Shown here: piece by piece, positions 25,880 through 35,100 of the stretch | How the letters are laid out: each line of letters begins with the position of its first letter | Numbering within the stretch: the first letter of the stretch is position 1 | Assembly: GCA_006228005.1 (NCBI GenBank) | Contig: VDHG01000077.1 | Coordinates: 1 to 37,683, forward strand | Reading direction: 5' to 3' | From: Testudinibacter crocodili | Lineage (GTDB): Bacteria > Pseudomonadota > Gammaproteobacteria > Enterobacterales > Pasteurellaceae | Length of the DNA: 37,683 nt | The notes under the pieces: model-generated | The model's database searches: none | Told to the model about the DNA's origin: nothing | What the model saw: the letters and a program-made list of their open reading frames with translations, nothing else | Position numbers and translations under genes: made by a program

Positions 25880-26467
25880 ATGGCGAAAATCGTATTTATT
25901 GATAATTTTGATTCGTTTACCTACAACTTGGTCGATCAATTTCGGGTGTTGGGGCATCAGGTGGTGATTTACCGTAATGACAGCGAGTTGGATCATCTGC
26001 TGAAAACCGCACTTGCCGAGCCGGATACCCTTGTTGCGCTTTCGCCCGGCCCGGGCAATCCGGCAGAAGCGGGCAATTTGCTGGCGTTAATTCGTGAGCT
26101 GAAAGGCAAAGTGCCGATGATCGGCATCTGTTTGGGACATCAAGCGATTATCGAGGCCTTTGGTGGCAAAATCGTACATGCTGGCGAAATTCTGCACGGC
26201 AAGGTGTCGCAGATTGAACACGATCAACAAGCGATGTTTCAAAATTTGCCCAATCCGATGCCGGTCGCCCGCTATCACTCACTCATGGGCACGGAAATTC
26301 CGGCGGAGTTTGATGTGAATGCCCAATACGGTGAGATTGTGATGGCAGTGCGCCACCGCACTTTGCCAATTTGCAGTTTTCAATTTCACCCCGAATCCAT
26401 CTTAACCGTACAAGGTTCGCAGTTGCTGGCGCAAAGCATCGACTGGTTATTAGGAGCGCAAGCATGA
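25880..26467 (+). CDS. trpG: Anthranilate synthase component II (glutamine amidotransferase)
   Basis: The 195-aa start is the ATG at 25880, beginning MAKIVFIDNFDSFTYNL; a TTG at 25868 is in frame but less likely. It is a class I glutamine amidotransferase: nucleophile Cys84 in IGICLGHQAI and the His-Glu pair in FQFHPES. It delivers ammonia to TrpE. It is not fused to TrpD, unlike E. coli. The start codon of the next gene overlaps the stop (ATGA). Confidence 0.95.
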   Translation: MAKIVFIDNFDSFTYNLVDQFRVLGHQVVIYRNDSELDHLLKTALAEPDTLVALSPGPGNPAEAGNLLALIRELKGKVPMIGICLGHQAIIEAFGGKIVHAGEILHGKVSQIEHDQQAMFQNLPNPMPVARYHSLMGTEIPAEFDVNAQYGEIVMAVRHRTLPICSFQFHPESILTVQGSQLLAQSIDWLLGAQA

Positions 26468-26847
26468 TCGTTGTTTATGGCTTAAAACACCGTTTGAATC
26501 CGATTAAAAAAGAGCTGTCTGATGTCATCCATCGCTGTATGATGTTTGCTTTGGATTTTCCCGAACATAAACGGGTGCAACGTTTTATTGCACTGGACGC
26601 CGAAGACTATTACTACCCGTCTGACCGTAGCGACGCTTACACGATTATTGAGATCAATATGATGAGCGGACGCAGTGTGGAGGCGAAAAAATTATTGATC
26701 CGTATGCTGTTTGATGAGATTTATAAACAGCTAAAAATCAAACCGTCCGATATTGAGATCACCATCAAAGAGCAAGAACCCCATTGTTGGGGATTCCGTG
26801 GTATGACCGGTGACGAAGCCAGTTTCAACTATAATACAAAAAGGTAG
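26464..26847 (+). CDS. Tautomerase/MIF-superfamily protein (HI1388.1-like)
   Basis: The start is the ATG at 26464, overlapping the trpG stop, giving 127 aa. I recognise it as the counterpart of H. influenzae HI1388.1, which occupies the same place between trpG and trpD and has a tautomerase fold. The segment [34 protein letters not shown] fits the helix-strand pattern of that superfamily. No proline follows the initiator Met, so standard Pro1 tautomerase chemistry is not expected. Its substrate is unknown; its conserved place in the operon suggests a link to aromatic metabolism. Confidence 0.75.
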   Translation: MIVVYGLKHRLNPIKKELSDVIHRCMMFALDFPEHKRVQRFIALDAEDYYYPSDRSDAYTIIEINMMSGRSVEAKKLLIRMLFDEIYKQLKIKPSDIEITIKEQEPHCWGFRGMTGDEASFNYNTKR

Positions 26848-26852
26848 TCCGC

Positions 26853-27854
26853 ATGGAATTGCAAGCATTATTAGAGATTTTATTCAGTAACCAGGCTCTG
26901 AACCAGCAGCAAAGCCACACCCTGTTTAGCGCGATTGTGCAAGGTAAACTGAGCAACGAACAACTTGCCGCAGCGCTGATTGCGCTTAAATTGCGCGGTG
27001 AAAGCATTGCAGAAATCGCTGGCGCGGTTGCTGCCTTGCAACAAGCCGCCGAGCCATTTCCACGTCCGGATTATATTTTTGCCGATATCGTCGGCACCGG
27101 CGGCGACGGCGCCAACACCATCAATATCTCCACTGCCAGCGCCATTGTAGCGGCGACACTGGGCGCCAAAATCGCCAAGCACGGCAACCGCAGCGTGTCG
27201 AGCAAAACCGGTGCCAGCGATGTGCTGACCGCACTTGGGGTCAATATCAACATGAGTGCAGACAACGCCCGCCAAGCGCTAGATCAAATTGGGGTCTGTT
27301 TTCTGTTTGCGCAACAGTATCATTTGGGCTTCAAATATGCGATGCCGGTGCGCAACGCATTAAAAACCCGGACGATTTTCAATATCTTGGGACCACTCAG
27401 CAATCCGGCTAAACCAAAGCATCAGCTGCTCGGTGTTTATACGCCGGAGTTGCTGAAGCCTTATGCCGAAACCGCATTGACACTTGGACATCAACACTCT
27501 TTCGTGGTGCACGGTGCCGGCTTGGACGAAGTGGCGTTGCACGGCAAAACCGAAGTGGCGGAAATTCGTGACGGCAGGATTGAATATTACAGCCTCAGCC
27601 CGTATGATTTCGGTTTCGAACCACAGCCGTTAGAGGTATTGCGCGGCGGTGAACCGGCAGAAAATGCCAAGATGATCTCCGCACTATTGCAAGGCAAAGG
27701 CGATCAATATCACGCTCAGGCAGTAGCGATCAATACCGCACTTTTGCTGAAACTGTTCGGACATGAGGATCTGAAACACAATGCGGAAATGGTGTTAGAC
27801 TGTCTTGCAACCGGTAAACCGTTTGACACCTTGCAGCAACTGGCAAGTTATTAG
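26853..27854 (+). CDS. trpD: Anthranilate phosphoribosyltransferase
   Basis: The 333-aa protein transfers phosphoribose from PRPP to anthranilate. The PRPP-binding loop GTGGDG is at 81-86, KHGNRSVSS at 109-117 and [12 protein letters not shown] further on. The length is that of a stand-alone TrpD. AAAGG lies about 7 nt before the ATG, five nt after the preceding gene. Confidence 0.95.
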   Translation: MELQALLEILFSNQALNQQQSHTLFSAIVQGKLSNEQLAAALIALKLRGESIAEIAGAVAALQQAAEPFPRPDYIFADIVGTGGDGANTINISTASAIVAATLGAKIAKHGNRSVSSKTGASDVLTALGVNINMSADNARQALDQIGVCFLFAQQYHLGFKYAMPVRNALKTRTIFNILGPLSNPAKPKHQLLGVYTPELLKPYAETALTLGHQHSFVVHGAGLDEVALHGKTEVAEIRDGRIEYYSLSPYDFGFEPQPLEVLRGGEPAENAKMISALLQGKGDQYHAQAVAINTALLLKLFGHEDLKHNAEMVLDCLATGKPFDTLQQLASY

Positions 27855-27862
27855 GAGCGACA

Positions 27863-28510
27863 ATGTACCGGCTTTTCATCGCCAATAAAACTAATTCCAG
27901 CTGGTCACTGCGCCCGTGGATTTTATTGCAACAATTAGCGATTCCATTTGAAGAAGTGCAACTCTATTTTCAGCCCGATAAAAAGCAGCAAAAACTGGAT
28001 TTTTTGCAAGCTTCGCCGACTGCAAAAGTGCCGGCATTGCAGCATAACGCTGAGATCATTTGGGACAGCTTGGCGATTGCAGAATATATTGCCGAAGAGT
28101 ATCCGCAAGTGTGGGCAAGACAACGCAACGCCCGTGCGTGGTCACGTTGTGCCTGTGCGGAAATGCACTCGTCATTTGTGGCGCTACGCAGCCAATGCAG
28201 CATGAATACACAAAAATTTATCACGTTAGATCAAATTGATAGTGCACTTGCCGCTGATCTGGCACGCATTAATCAACTCTGGACAGAAGGGCTAACCCGT
28301 TTCGACGGCGAATTTCTCGCAGGCAGCCGCTTCACCGCTGTTGATGCGTTTTTCGCCCCGGTGGTGATCCGCTTAATCCATTACGGACTAATGAATTATC
28401 TCAGCCCCACTGCCAGATCCTACGCAGAGCGGATCTATCGGCTGCCAAGTATGCAAAAATGGTTAACACAGGCGGAACTGGAAAAAGATCGCCCGATTCG
28501 TAATCCTTAA
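27863..28510 (+). CDS. Glutathione S-transferase family protein
   Basis: The 215-aa protein has an N-terminal thioredoxin-like domain (about 1-80) with the [15 protein letters not shown] region and a substrate-binding SPTAKVPAL...[12 protein letters not shown] segment. An all-helical C-terminal domain follows. Ser12 or Ser13 could be the glutathione-activating serine. It starts 8 nt after trpD and runs into trpCF 28 nt later, so it is embedded in the trp operon. Its substrate is unknown. This is an unusual passenger for a trp operon. Confidence 0.8.
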   Translation: MYRLFIANKTNSSWSLRPWILLQQLAIPFEEVQLYFQPDKKQQKLDFLQASPTAKVPALQHNAEIIWDSLAIAEYIAEEYPQVWARQRNARAWSRCACAEMHSSFVALRSQCSMNTQKFITLDQIDSALAADLARINQLWTEGLTRFDGEFLAGSRFTAVDAFFAPVVIRLIHYGLMNYLSPTARSYAERIYRLPSMQKWLTQAELEKDRPIRNP

Positions 28511-28538
28511 AAATGAAAGAAAAATAAAGGTAAAACCG

Positions 28539-29945
28539 GTGAATATGGATAACAAACCCACAATCTTACAAAAAATCATCAACGATAAAATCGAATGGGT
28601 GAAAAACAAAAAAGCGGCATTGCCGTTGGCGCAATTTCAGGATCAAGTGCAACGTTCCGAGCGTGATTTCTATCAAGCATTGAGCCAAGGCACACACCAA
28701 CGCCCTGCTTATATTTTAGAATGCAAAAAAGCCTCTCCGTCAAAAGGCTTGATCCGTGATGACTTCAACTTAGCGCAAATTGCCAACGTATATAAACATT
28801 ATGCCTCGGCAATTTCGGTGCTGACCGATGAAAAATATTTTCAGGGCAATTTCGATTTTATCGCCCAAGTGCGGTCAATTGCGCCACAACCGATTTTGTG
28901 CAAAGACTTTATGATTGACGAATATCAGGTTTATCTGGCACGTTATCATCAAGCCGATGCGATCTTGCTGATGTTGTCGGTGGTGGACGATGCAACCTAT
29001 CTCAAATTAGCAAATTTGGCACACGATTTGGGCATGGGCGTGCTGACCGAAACCTCGAACCAAGCAGAACTGGAAAGAGCGGTCAAACTCAATGCCAGAG
29101 TGATCGGTATTAACAATCGTGATCTACACGATCTGAGTGTTGATCTCAAGCGCACGCCGCCACTCGCACAGCAAATCCCGGCAGATCGGATTATTATCAG
29201 CGAATCGGGGATCTACAATCACCAACAAATTCAGCAACTGAAACCGTATGTACACGCCTTTTTAATCGGCAGCAGCCTAATGGGCGACGACGATCTGCAA
29301 AGTGCGGTGCGGCAAGTGATCTATGGCGAAAATAAAGTCTGCGGTTTAACCCGTGCGCAAGATGTCAAAGCGGTGTATCAGCACGGCGCGCTATACGGCG
29401 GCATGATTTTTGCTGAAAAATCGCCACGCAAAGTCAGCCTTGAGCAAGCCAAGCACCTGATTAACGCTGCCCCGCTGCGCTTTGTCGGCGTATTTCAAAA
29501 TCAAGATTTAGCTTATATTGCCGATATCGCCCATCAATTAAAACTGTTTGCGGTGCAACTGCACGGCAATGAAAGCCATGAGTTTATGCAACAACTGCGT
29601 GACAAACTACCGACGGCGTGCCAAATTTGGAATGTGATTTCGGTCGATATCGACAACCACGAACAGATTAAGCTGGCGGATGATCCGCTGATTGATCGTT
29701 TCCTATTCGACAGCAAAGTGCAAGGGCAACAAGGCGGCACCGGTCTGATTTTCGATTGGACTTTGATCCCGCACAATATTAAAAAACGCACCATTTTAGC
29801 CGGCGGCATCAAACAGGAAAATATCGAACAAGCCTTAATCCAAGGCTGTTTGGGTGTAGATGTCAACTCCGGCGTGGAAATTGCACCGGGGATTAAAGAT
29901 GAATATAAGATTGCGGAATTATTGGACACTATTATCCGATATTAA
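28539..29945 (+). CDS. trpC: Bifunctional indole-3-glycerol-phosphate synthase / phosphoribosylanthranilate isomerase
   Basis: The 468-aa fusion performs two consecutive tryptophan steps. Residues about 1-258 are the synthase ([35 protein letters not shown]). About 264-468 are the isomerase ([23 protein letters not shown]). The gammaproteobacterial fusion is normal (453 aa in E. coli). The GTG at 28539 has AAAGG 8 nt upstream; an ATG two codons later is the alternative. The next trp gene, trpB, lies 660 nt away because of an inserted RAYT unit. Confidence 0.95.
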   Translation: MNMDNKPTILQKIINDKIEWVKNKKAALPLAQFQDQVQRSERDFYQALSQGTHQRPAYILECKKASPSKGLIRDDFNLAQIANVYKHYASAISVLTDEKYFQGNFDFIAQVRSIAPQPILCKDFMIDEYQVYLARYHQADAILLMLSVVDDATYLKLANLAHDLGMGVLTETSNQAELERAVKLNARVIGINNRDLHDLSVDLKRTPPLAQQIPADRIIISESGIYNHQQIQQLKPYVHAFLIGSSLMGDDDLQSAVRQVIYGENKVCGLTRAQDVKAVYQHGALYGGMIFAEKSPRKVSLEQAKHLINAAPLRFVGVFQNQDLAYIADIAHQLKLFAVQLHGNESHEFMQQLRDKLPTACQIWNVISVDIDNHEQIKLADDPLIDRFLFDSKVQGQQGGTGLIFDWTLIPHNIKKRTILAGGIKQENIEQALIQGCLGVDVNSGVEIAPGIKDEYKIAELLDTIIRY

Positions 29946-29951
29946 TTTTTT

Positions 29952-29977
29952 GTAGGGGCGGATTATATATCCGCCCG
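29952..29977 (+). repeat. REP-like palindrome, left copy flanking the RAYT gene
   Basis: GTAG followed by a perfect hairpin, GGGCGGAT (29956-29963) with ATCCGCCC (29969-29976) and a 5-nt loop. The same 26-bp unit occurs in inverted orientation at 30543-30568 with one difference in the loop. Confidence 0.9.
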
Positions 29978-30010
29978 TGTACGAAGCTCGATATAGCTAT
30001 TTACCTGGAA

Positions 30011-30520
30011 ATGATAAAACAGCATAATCAAAAACCGATAAGGCGTAAAATGCGCTTACCTTGTTATGATTATAATGAGGCTGGTTGCTACTTTATTACT
30101 ATTTGCATTCACCAACGGCGAAACTTATTAGGTCAAATACAAAATGGTATTATGCTATTAAACGCAGCAGGAAAAGAAACTGAATCCATTTTAATCTCAA
30201 TGGAAAAACGATATCAGGATTGTAAATTAGCCGAATATATTATTATGCCAAACCATATTCATTTTATTTGGATCAATGAATTGGGAAAAACTAATCTACC
30301 TGATGCGATAAAATGGTTAAAAGTCGTATCAACAAACGCCTATATCAGAGGTGTAAAAAATGATAATTGGTTGCCATTCCATCAAAGGCTATGGCAGAGA
30401 GGATATTATGATCATATTATTCGCAATGAACAAGATTATGAAATTATTGCAGAATATATTGAGAATAACCCGTTACAGTGGGAATTAGATAAATTATATC
30501 AAATTGATCTAAACCCATAA
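30011..30520 (+). CDS. REP-associated tyrosine transposase (RAYT), Y1 family
   Basis: The 169-aa protein has the RAYT layout. The HUH metal motif is His82-Ile-His84 in MPNHIHFIW. The catalytic tyrosine is in WQRGYYDHIIRNE (Tyr132 or Tyr133), followed by the family ending AEYIENNPLQW. RAYTs are single-strand nucleases related to IS200/IS605 transposases that act on REP palindromes. REP-like palindromes in opposite orientation lie 34 nt before and 23 nt after the gene. The gene lies between trpCF and trpB on the same strand, is AT-rich and carries no uptake signal. It appears intact. Confidence 0.9.
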   Translation: MIKQHNQKPIRRKMRLPCYDYNEAGCYFITICIHQRRNLLGQIQNGIMLLNAAGKETESILISMEKRYQDCKLAEYIIMPNHIHFIWINELGKTNLPDAIKWLKVVSTNAYIRGVKNDNWLPFHQRLWQRGYYDHIIRNEQDYEIIAEYIENNPLQWELDKLYQIDLNP

Positions 30521-30542
30521 CAAAGCAGTATCACGTTCCGTT

Positions 30543-30568
30543 CGGGCGGATATACAATCCGCCCCTAC
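30543..30568 (-). repeat. REP-like palindrome, right copy flanking the RAYT gene
   Basis: GGGCGGAT (30544-30551) with ATCCGCCC (30557-30564) and a 5-nt loop, followed by CTAC. Read on the minus strand it equals the left copy at 25 of 26 positions. The two copies thus form a terminal inverted pair around the transposase gene. Confidence 0.9.
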
Positions 30569-30605
30569 TTTGTCTAATAAATTAGTCATTATTAGGATAA
30601 ACTAA

Positions 30606-31808
30606 ATGAGCAATAAAACCCTACTCGATCCCTATTTCGGCGAATTTGGCGGTATGTATGTGCCGGAAATTCTAGTACCGGTGCTGCAACAACTGGAAAA
30701 AGCCTTTGTGGAAGCCAAAGATGATCCGGCATTTATCACTGAATTTAACGATTTGCTGAAAAACTATGCCGGTCGTCCAACCGCACTGACCCTATGCCGC
30801 AATTTGACCCAAGGCTCGAAAACCAAGCTCTACCTGAAACGGGAAGATTTGCTGCACGGCGGTGCCCATAAAACCAACCAAGTGCTAGGACAGGCGTTAT
30901 TGGCGATCCGCATGGGCAAAAGCGAAATCATCGCTGAAACCGGCGCCGGACAACATGGTGTTGCCACGGCGATTGCTTGTGCGATGCTCGGTTTAAAATG
31001 CCGCATTTATATGGGCGCAAAAGATGTGGAACGCCAGTCGCCGAATGTATTCCGTATGCGCCTGATGGGGGCAGAAGTGATTCCGGTCAATAAAGGCTCA
31101 TGTTCACTGAAAGACGCCTGTTGCGAGGCGATGCGCGATTGGTCCGCCAACTACGATAAAGCACATTACCTGCTCGGCACGGCGGCTGGTCCGCATCCGT
31201 TCCCGACCATAGTGCGTGAATTCCAAAAAATGATCGGTGAAGAGACCAAACGCCAAGTGCTGGAGCGTGAAGGACGCTTGCCGGATGCGGTGATTGCCTG
31301 CGTCGGCGGCGGCTCCAATGCGATCGGCATGTTTAGCGATTTTATCGATGAAAGTACGGTGCGCTTAATCGGCATCGAACCGGCGGGGCTAGGCATTGAA
31401 AGCGGGCAACACGGTGCGCCGTTGAAACACGCCAATGTCGGTATCTATTTCGGTATGAAATCCCCGATTATGCAAACCGAAGACGGACAAATCGAAGAGT
31501 CATATTCGATTTCTGCTGGTTTAGATTTTCCGTCCGTCGGCCCGCAGCACGCTTATTTGCATGCGATTGGACGTGCCGAATACGAGTCGATCACCGATGA
31601 TGAAGCGCTTGATGCGTTCCAACAACTGGCACAGCACGAAGGGATTATCCCGGCATTGGAGTCCTCACATGCGTTGGCGTATGCGTTAAAAATGATTAAA
31701 CAAAATCCTGATCAGAAACAATTGTTAGTGGTCAATCTATCCGGACGCGGCGATAAAGATATTTTCACCGTCGATAAAATTTTAAGCGAAAAAGGGGCAA
31801 AAGCATGA
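30606..31808 (+). CDS. trpB: Tryptophan synthase beta chain
   Basis: The 400-aa PLP enzyme (E. coli 397 aa) joins indole and serine to give tryptophan. The PLP lysine is Lys89 in HGGAHKTNQ, and the phosphate-binding loop is [12 protein letters not shown] lies about 9 nt before the ATG. No clear promoter or TrpR operator was seen directly upstream, so expression probably depends on read-through across the RAYT unit. The stop overlaps the trpA start by 4 nt. Confidence 0.96.
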   Translation: MSNKTLLDPYFGEFGGMYVPEILVPVLQQLEKAFVEAKDDPAFITEFNDLLKNYAGRPTALTLCRNLTQGSKTKLYLKREDLLHGGAHKTNQVLGQALLAIRMGKSEIIAETGAGQHGVATAIACAMLGLKCRIYMGAKDVERQSPNVFRMRLMGAEVIPVNKGSCSLKDACCEAMRDWSANYDKAHYLLGTAAGPHPFPTIVREFQKMIGEETKRQVLEREGRLPDAVIACVGGGSNAIGMFSDFIDESTVRLIGIEPAGLGIESGQHGAPLKHANVGIYFGMKSPIMQTEDGQIEESYSISAGLDFPSVGPQHAYLHAIGRAEYESITDDEALDAFQQLAQHEGIIPALESSHALAYALKMIKQNPDQKQLLVVNLSGRGDKDIFTVDKILSEKGAKA

Positions 31809-32614
31809 GCCGTTTTGATCAGCTGTTTCAGCAACTCAACAACCAAAATGAGGGCGCTTTCGTGCCGTTCGTCACCCTGTGCGATCCGGATTTAGACCGC
31901 TCTTTTGAGATTATTTGCAGTTTGGTCGACAACGGTGCCGATGCGTTGGAATTGGGCTTTCCGTTTTCCGATCCCTTGTTGGACGGCCCAGTGATCCAAG
32001 CCGCCAACAACCGCGCACTGAATGCCGGTTGCAGCACCAAAGAGTGCTTTGTGTTATTGGACAAAGTGCGGTCAAAGTATCCAGAGATTCCCATCAGTCT
32101 ATTGCTGTGTGCCAATTTGATTTTCGCCAAAGGCTTGGATAGCTTCTACCGACAATGCCAACAAAGTGGCGTCGATGCGGTGCTGGTTGCCGATGTACCG
32201 TTGTTAGCATGTGAGCCGTATGTTGCGGCGGCGAAAAAATTCGGCGTGCAGCCGGTGTTTATCTGCCCACCGAATGCCGACAGCGAGACGATTCAAGCCG
32301 TTGCTGAAAACAGCGAAGGCTACACTTATTTAGTTTCACGCGCCGGGGTCACCAGCGCCGAAAATCAAAGCCACGCAGCAAATTTAGATCATTTGATTAA
32401 ACAACTGAAAACGCACAATGCAGCGCCAATTTTACAAGGCTTCGGCATCGCCCAGCCGCAACAGGTAATCGATGCGTTAAACAGTGGCGCTGCCGGGGCG
32501 ATTTCCGGCTCGGCGATTGTCAAAATTATTGAAAATAATTTGGATAACCAAGCGGAAATGCTACGTCTGTTAGCAGAATTTGTGCGCAACATGAAAGCCG
32601 CAACCATTGGCTAA
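31805..32614 (+). CDS. trpA: Tryptophan synthase alpha chain
   Basis: The 269-aa TIM-barrel lyase (E. coli 268 aa) releases indole from indole-3-glycerol phosphate for channelling to TrpB. Catalytic Glu49 ([11 protein letters not shown]) and Asp60 (LLDGP) are in the expected places. The start overlaps the trpB stop (ATGA), giving coupled translation and balanced subunits. It is the last trp gene. Confidence 0.96.
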   Translation: MSRFDQLFQQLNNQNEGAFVPFVTLCDPDLDRSFEIICSLVDNGADALELGFPFSDPLLDGPVIQAANNRALNAGCSTKECFVLLDKVRSKYPEIPISLLLCANLIFAKGLDSFYRQCQQSGVDAVLVADVPLLACEPYVAAAKKFGVQPVFICPPNADSETIQAVAENSEGYTYLVSRAGVTSAENQSHAANLDHLIKQLKTHNAAPILQGFGIAQPQQVIDALNSGAAGAISGSAIVKIIENNLDNQAEMLRLLAEFVRNMKAATIG

Positions 32615-32646
32615 AGCTATTACCCATCACAACAAAGATGAATCTG

Positions 32647-32699
32647 ATCTGCCCCCAAAAGCCGGGCTCCAAAACCGGCTGATTAAGGCGCAGATTTTT
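32647..32699 (+). terminator. Possible terminator of the trp operon
   Basis: An inner stem AGCCGG (32660-32665) with CCGGCT (32675-32680) and an outer stem ATCTGC (32647-32652) with GCAGAT (32690-32695) are followed by a run of five T. The two-part stem is imperfect, but it lies 33 nt after trpA and ends in U-rich sequence. Confidence 0.45.
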
Positions 32700-32725
32700 A
32701 TGATTAAATATAACCAATCTTTTAA

Positions 32726-32803
32726 GAATCAGTCGATGAAATGGAGCAAGTGGTGCATGAATATATTACTTATTACCACCACGAACGAATTCAATTAAAG
32801 CGT
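32726..32803 (+). pseudogene. IS3-family transposase C-terminal remnant
   Basis: This frame reads ESVDEMEQVV followed by HEYITYYHHERIQLK, the conserved C-terminal end of IS3-family OrfB integrases (YI-x-YN-x-x-RIQLK). Nothing upstream in frame continues the DDE domain, and a stop precedes it. It is a scar of a lost insertion sequence between trpA and the GFA-family gene. Confidence 0.6.
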
Positions 32804-32817
32804 TCAACTTTTTTCAG

Positions 32818-33225
32818 TCATAGCGAATTGCTGCCAAATTTTTCTAAGACTTGCTGTTCTGTTAGCATCTCCGTTTTCGTCGCTAAATCGCAATACTCCG
32901 CTTTCTTATCGGTAAAAATTTGCAAGGTTAATTTAAGATTTTTTTCATGCTGAAATAAACCAGCCGAAATTTCATACATTGATGAATCTAATAGATGATA
33001 ATACAGATGGGTACCGCACTTTTGGCAAAATGCCCGCTCCGCCCATTCAGAAGAGTGATAGTGCGTAATATTTTCAAAGCCATTAATGCGTGGTTTTTCA
33101 TGAGTCTCTAGTGCAAAAAAAGCACTGCCCGCCCATTGTCGGCACATAGAGCAATGACAAGCTGCTACATGGTGATTTGTTTCAATTTGTAATTTAACCG
33201 CACCACACAAACATTCTCCCTGCAT
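32818..33225 (-). CDS. GFA-family zinc protein (CENP-V/GFA domain)
   Basis: The 135-aa protein has the cysteine pattern of the glutathione-dependent formaldehyde-activating (GFA) family: Cys5 and Cys7 in GECLCG, Cys23, Cys25 and Cys28 in CHCSMCR, and Cys67 and Cys70 in CQKCGT. These bind zinc. Enzyme activity is uncertain for most members. GGAGGA lies about 5 nt before the ATG. It probably has its own promoter: the mdh terminator lies just upstream on this strand. Confidence 0.85.
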   Translation of the reverse strand: MQGECLCGAVKLQIETNHHVAACHCSMCRQWAGSAFFALETHEKPRINGFENITHYHSSEWAERAFCQKCGTHLYYHLLDSSMYEISAGLFQHEKNLKLTLQIFTDKKAEYCDLATKTEMLTEQQVLEKFGSNSL

Positions 33226-33257
33226 AAATCCTCCGTTTCATATTACAAATCACATAG

Positions 33258-33286
33258 CAAAAAGCCGCTAACGGTAGTAGCGGCTT
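33258..33286 (-). terminator. Terminator after mdh
   Basis: On the minus strand, AAGCCGCTA and TAGCGGCTT (33278-33286 and 33262-33270) form a 9-bp stem with a 7-nt loop, followed by T residues. Confidence 0.85.
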
Positions 33287-33311
33287 CTCTTCATAACATC
33301 ACGAATCGAAC

Positions 33312-34247
33312 TTAGTTATTCACAAATTTCTCGCCCAATTCGATATCGGCTTTCAAGGTCGGCAGCATGTCTTCAATCGCTTGTTGTTCAAATGCACTCA
33401 GGGTACCGATTGGTAGAATTTCTTCCACCCCGTTTTTGCCTAAACGCACCGGCTCAGCGAAGAAACGGGCATATTTGCCGTCGCCTTCAACGTAGCTGTA
33501 CTCAACCGCAATTTCGCCACTCAATCCTTTCAGTACAGAAATACCGAAACGTGCCGCCGCTTGTGCCATTGACAACGTTGCTGATCCGCCACCGGCTTTG
33601 GCTTCCACCACCTCAGTGCCGGCATTTTGAATGCGCTTAGTCAGGCTTGCCACTTCTTCATCAGTCCAGCTCACACCAGCCACTTGTGACAGCAATGGCA
33701 GAATCGTCACGCCGGAATGTCCGCCGATCACCGGCACTTTCACCTTATCTAACGCAACATTTTTCAATTCAGCAACAAAGGTTTCAGAGCGGATCACATC
33801 TAATGTGGTGACACCAAACAGTTTGTTTTTGTCGTAAACACCGGCTTTTTTCAGCACTTCTGCTGCAATCGCCACCGTGGTATTGACCGGATTAGTGATG
33901 ATGCCGATACACGCTTTCGGGCAAGTTGCAGCCACTTTTTCCACCAAATTACGAATAATGCTAGCGTTAATATTGAATAAATCAGAACGATCCATACCCG
34001 GTTTTCTCGCTACCCCAGCAGAGATCAACACCAAATCCGCCCCAACCAGTGCCGGAGTCGGATCTTCTCCGGCAAAACCCGATGCTTTAACCGCCGTTGG
34101 AATGTGGCTGATATCTTTTGCAACACCCGGCGTGACCGGTGCAATATCATAAAGGGAAAGTTCTGTTCCTGCCGGACATTGTAATTTAAGCAATAATGCC
34201 AGTGCTTGACCGATACCGCCTGCGGCGCCCAAAACTGCTACTTTCAT
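33312..34247 (-). CDS. mdh: Malate dehydrogenase (NAD)
   Basis: The 311-aa protein (E. coli 312 aa) interconverts malate and oxaloacetate. The NAD-binding GAAGGIGQ is near residues 8-15, the substrate-binding arginine loop is [13 protein letters not shown], and the catalytic histidine is in GGHSGVT. AAGGAG lies 7 nt before the ATG. It is divergent from argR, the same order as in H. influenzae. Confidence 0.96.
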   Translation of the reverse strand: MKVAVLGAAGGIGQALALLLKLQCPAGTELSLYDIAPVTPGVAKDISHIPTAVKASGFAGEDPTPALVGADLVLISAGVARKPGMDRSDLFNINASIIRNLVEKVAATCPKACIGIITNPVNTTVAIAAEVLKKAGVYDKNKLFGVTTLDVIRSETFVAELKNVALDKVKVPVIGGHSGVTILPLLSQVAGVSWTDEEVASLTKRIQNAGTEVVEAKAGGGSATLSMAQAAARFGISVLKGLSGEIAVEYSYVEGDGKYARFFAEPVRLGKNGVEEILPIGTLSAFEQQAIEDMLPTLKADIELGEKFVNN

Positions 34248-34470
34248 TCAGAAACTCCTTAGAAATTAATCAATAAAAAATGAATTAAACTGCCGTTAAG
34301 TGTAAGGTGTTTGAATTGGTAATTCAAATAGATAAGTTCAATATTGAGAGCTTGAGCATACTTTTGTTAAAAATAACACCCTGCATTTTCCTCTGTGTGC
34401 CTTCACCGCTCACAAAACCGACAGCGAGATCGACGCTATTGGAAATTTTGATTGCTTTTTGTGAGAATAA

Positions 34471-34506
34471 TATGCAATATTTATGCAATTTTTTTGCATA
34501 GTAATG
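34471..34506. promoter_or_regulatory. Candidate ArgR operator region
   Basis: The mdh-argR intergenic region (34248-34550) contains TATGCAATATTTATGCAAT followed by the palindrome TATGCAA-TTTTT-TTGCATA. The spacing and AT-rich centre resemble paired ARG boxes (TGAATNNNNATTCA), though the match to the E. coli consensus is loose. ArgR commonly autoregulates. The remainder of the region shows nothing further that I can assign. Confidence 0.35.
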
Positions 34507-34518
34507 ACTTAGCACAAC

Positions 34519-34546
34519 TATGATAACCATAATATGATAACCATAA
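34519..34546 (+). repeat. 14-bp perfect tandem duplication before argR
   Basis: TATGATAACCATAA is repeated twice in tandem (34519-34532 and 34533-34546), ending 4 nt before the argR start codon and occupying the place where a Shine-Dalgarno would be expected. Confidence 0.95.
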
Positions 34547-34550
34547 TTTT

Positions 34551-35021
34551 ATGAACATAGATAACAAACCGGATTCTTTAAGCAATGCTTTTCGCTCGTT
34601 GCTTGCCGAAGAAAAGTATGCCTCTCAGAGCGAAATTGTTGAGGCATTGCAACAACAAGGCTTTAGCCAAGTCAATCAATCGAAAATATCGCGTATGTTA
34701 GCGAAATTTGGCGCAGTTCGGATTCGTAATTCCAAAATGCAAACCGTTTATTGCCTGCCGCCGGAACTCAGTTTGCCGCATACCAGTAGCCCGTTGAAAA
34801 ATTTGGTGCTGGATATTGATTACAATGCGGCGGTGATTGTGATTCGCACCAGCCCAGGTGGCGCTCAATTAATTGCTCGTCTGCTGGATTCAATGGGGAA
34901 AAACGAAGGTATTTTAGGCACGATCGCCGGTGACGACACGGTGTTCATCACGCCAACCCGTAACACCGAAATCACCCGTTTAATGTCGAATATTCAATAT
35001 TTATTTGAGACCTCGCTTTAA
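34551..35021 (+). CDS. argR: Arginine repressor
   Basis: The 156-aa protein is the length of E. coli ArgR. The N-terminal winged helix (about 1-75, [19 protein letters not shown]) binds ARG boxes. The C-terminal domain (about 80-156, with [11 protein letters not shown]) hexamerises and binds arginine. It represses arginine synthesis genes. No recognisable Shine-Dalgarno lies before the ATG; a 14-bp tandem duplication sits there instead. Confidence 0.95.
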   Translation: MNIDNKPDSLSNAFRSLLAEEKYASQSEIVEALQQQGFSQVNQSKISRMLAKFGAVRIRNSKMQTVYCLPPELSLPHTSSPLKNLVLDIDYNAAVIVIRTSPGGAQLIARLLDSMGKNEGILGTIAGDDTVFITPTRNTEITRLMSNIQYLFETSL

Positions 35022-35100
35022 TTTTTGCCCTTTGCCGCTTGCTTTTTGCTGTCTAATTGCCTAAAACGGTATTCAGTAACGTTTATTTTGAGGAGTGGAT

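Noticed and set aside
25676-25996. 106-codon minus-strand frame opposite the trpG promoter
   Set aside because: It overlaps two stem-loops, the TrpR promoter and the trpG start, and has no recognisable domain.
30574-30585. CTAATAAATTAG as a third TrpR operator before trpB
   Set aside because: It has a similar core but lacks the GTAC ends shared by the two clear operators, and no matching promoter was seen.
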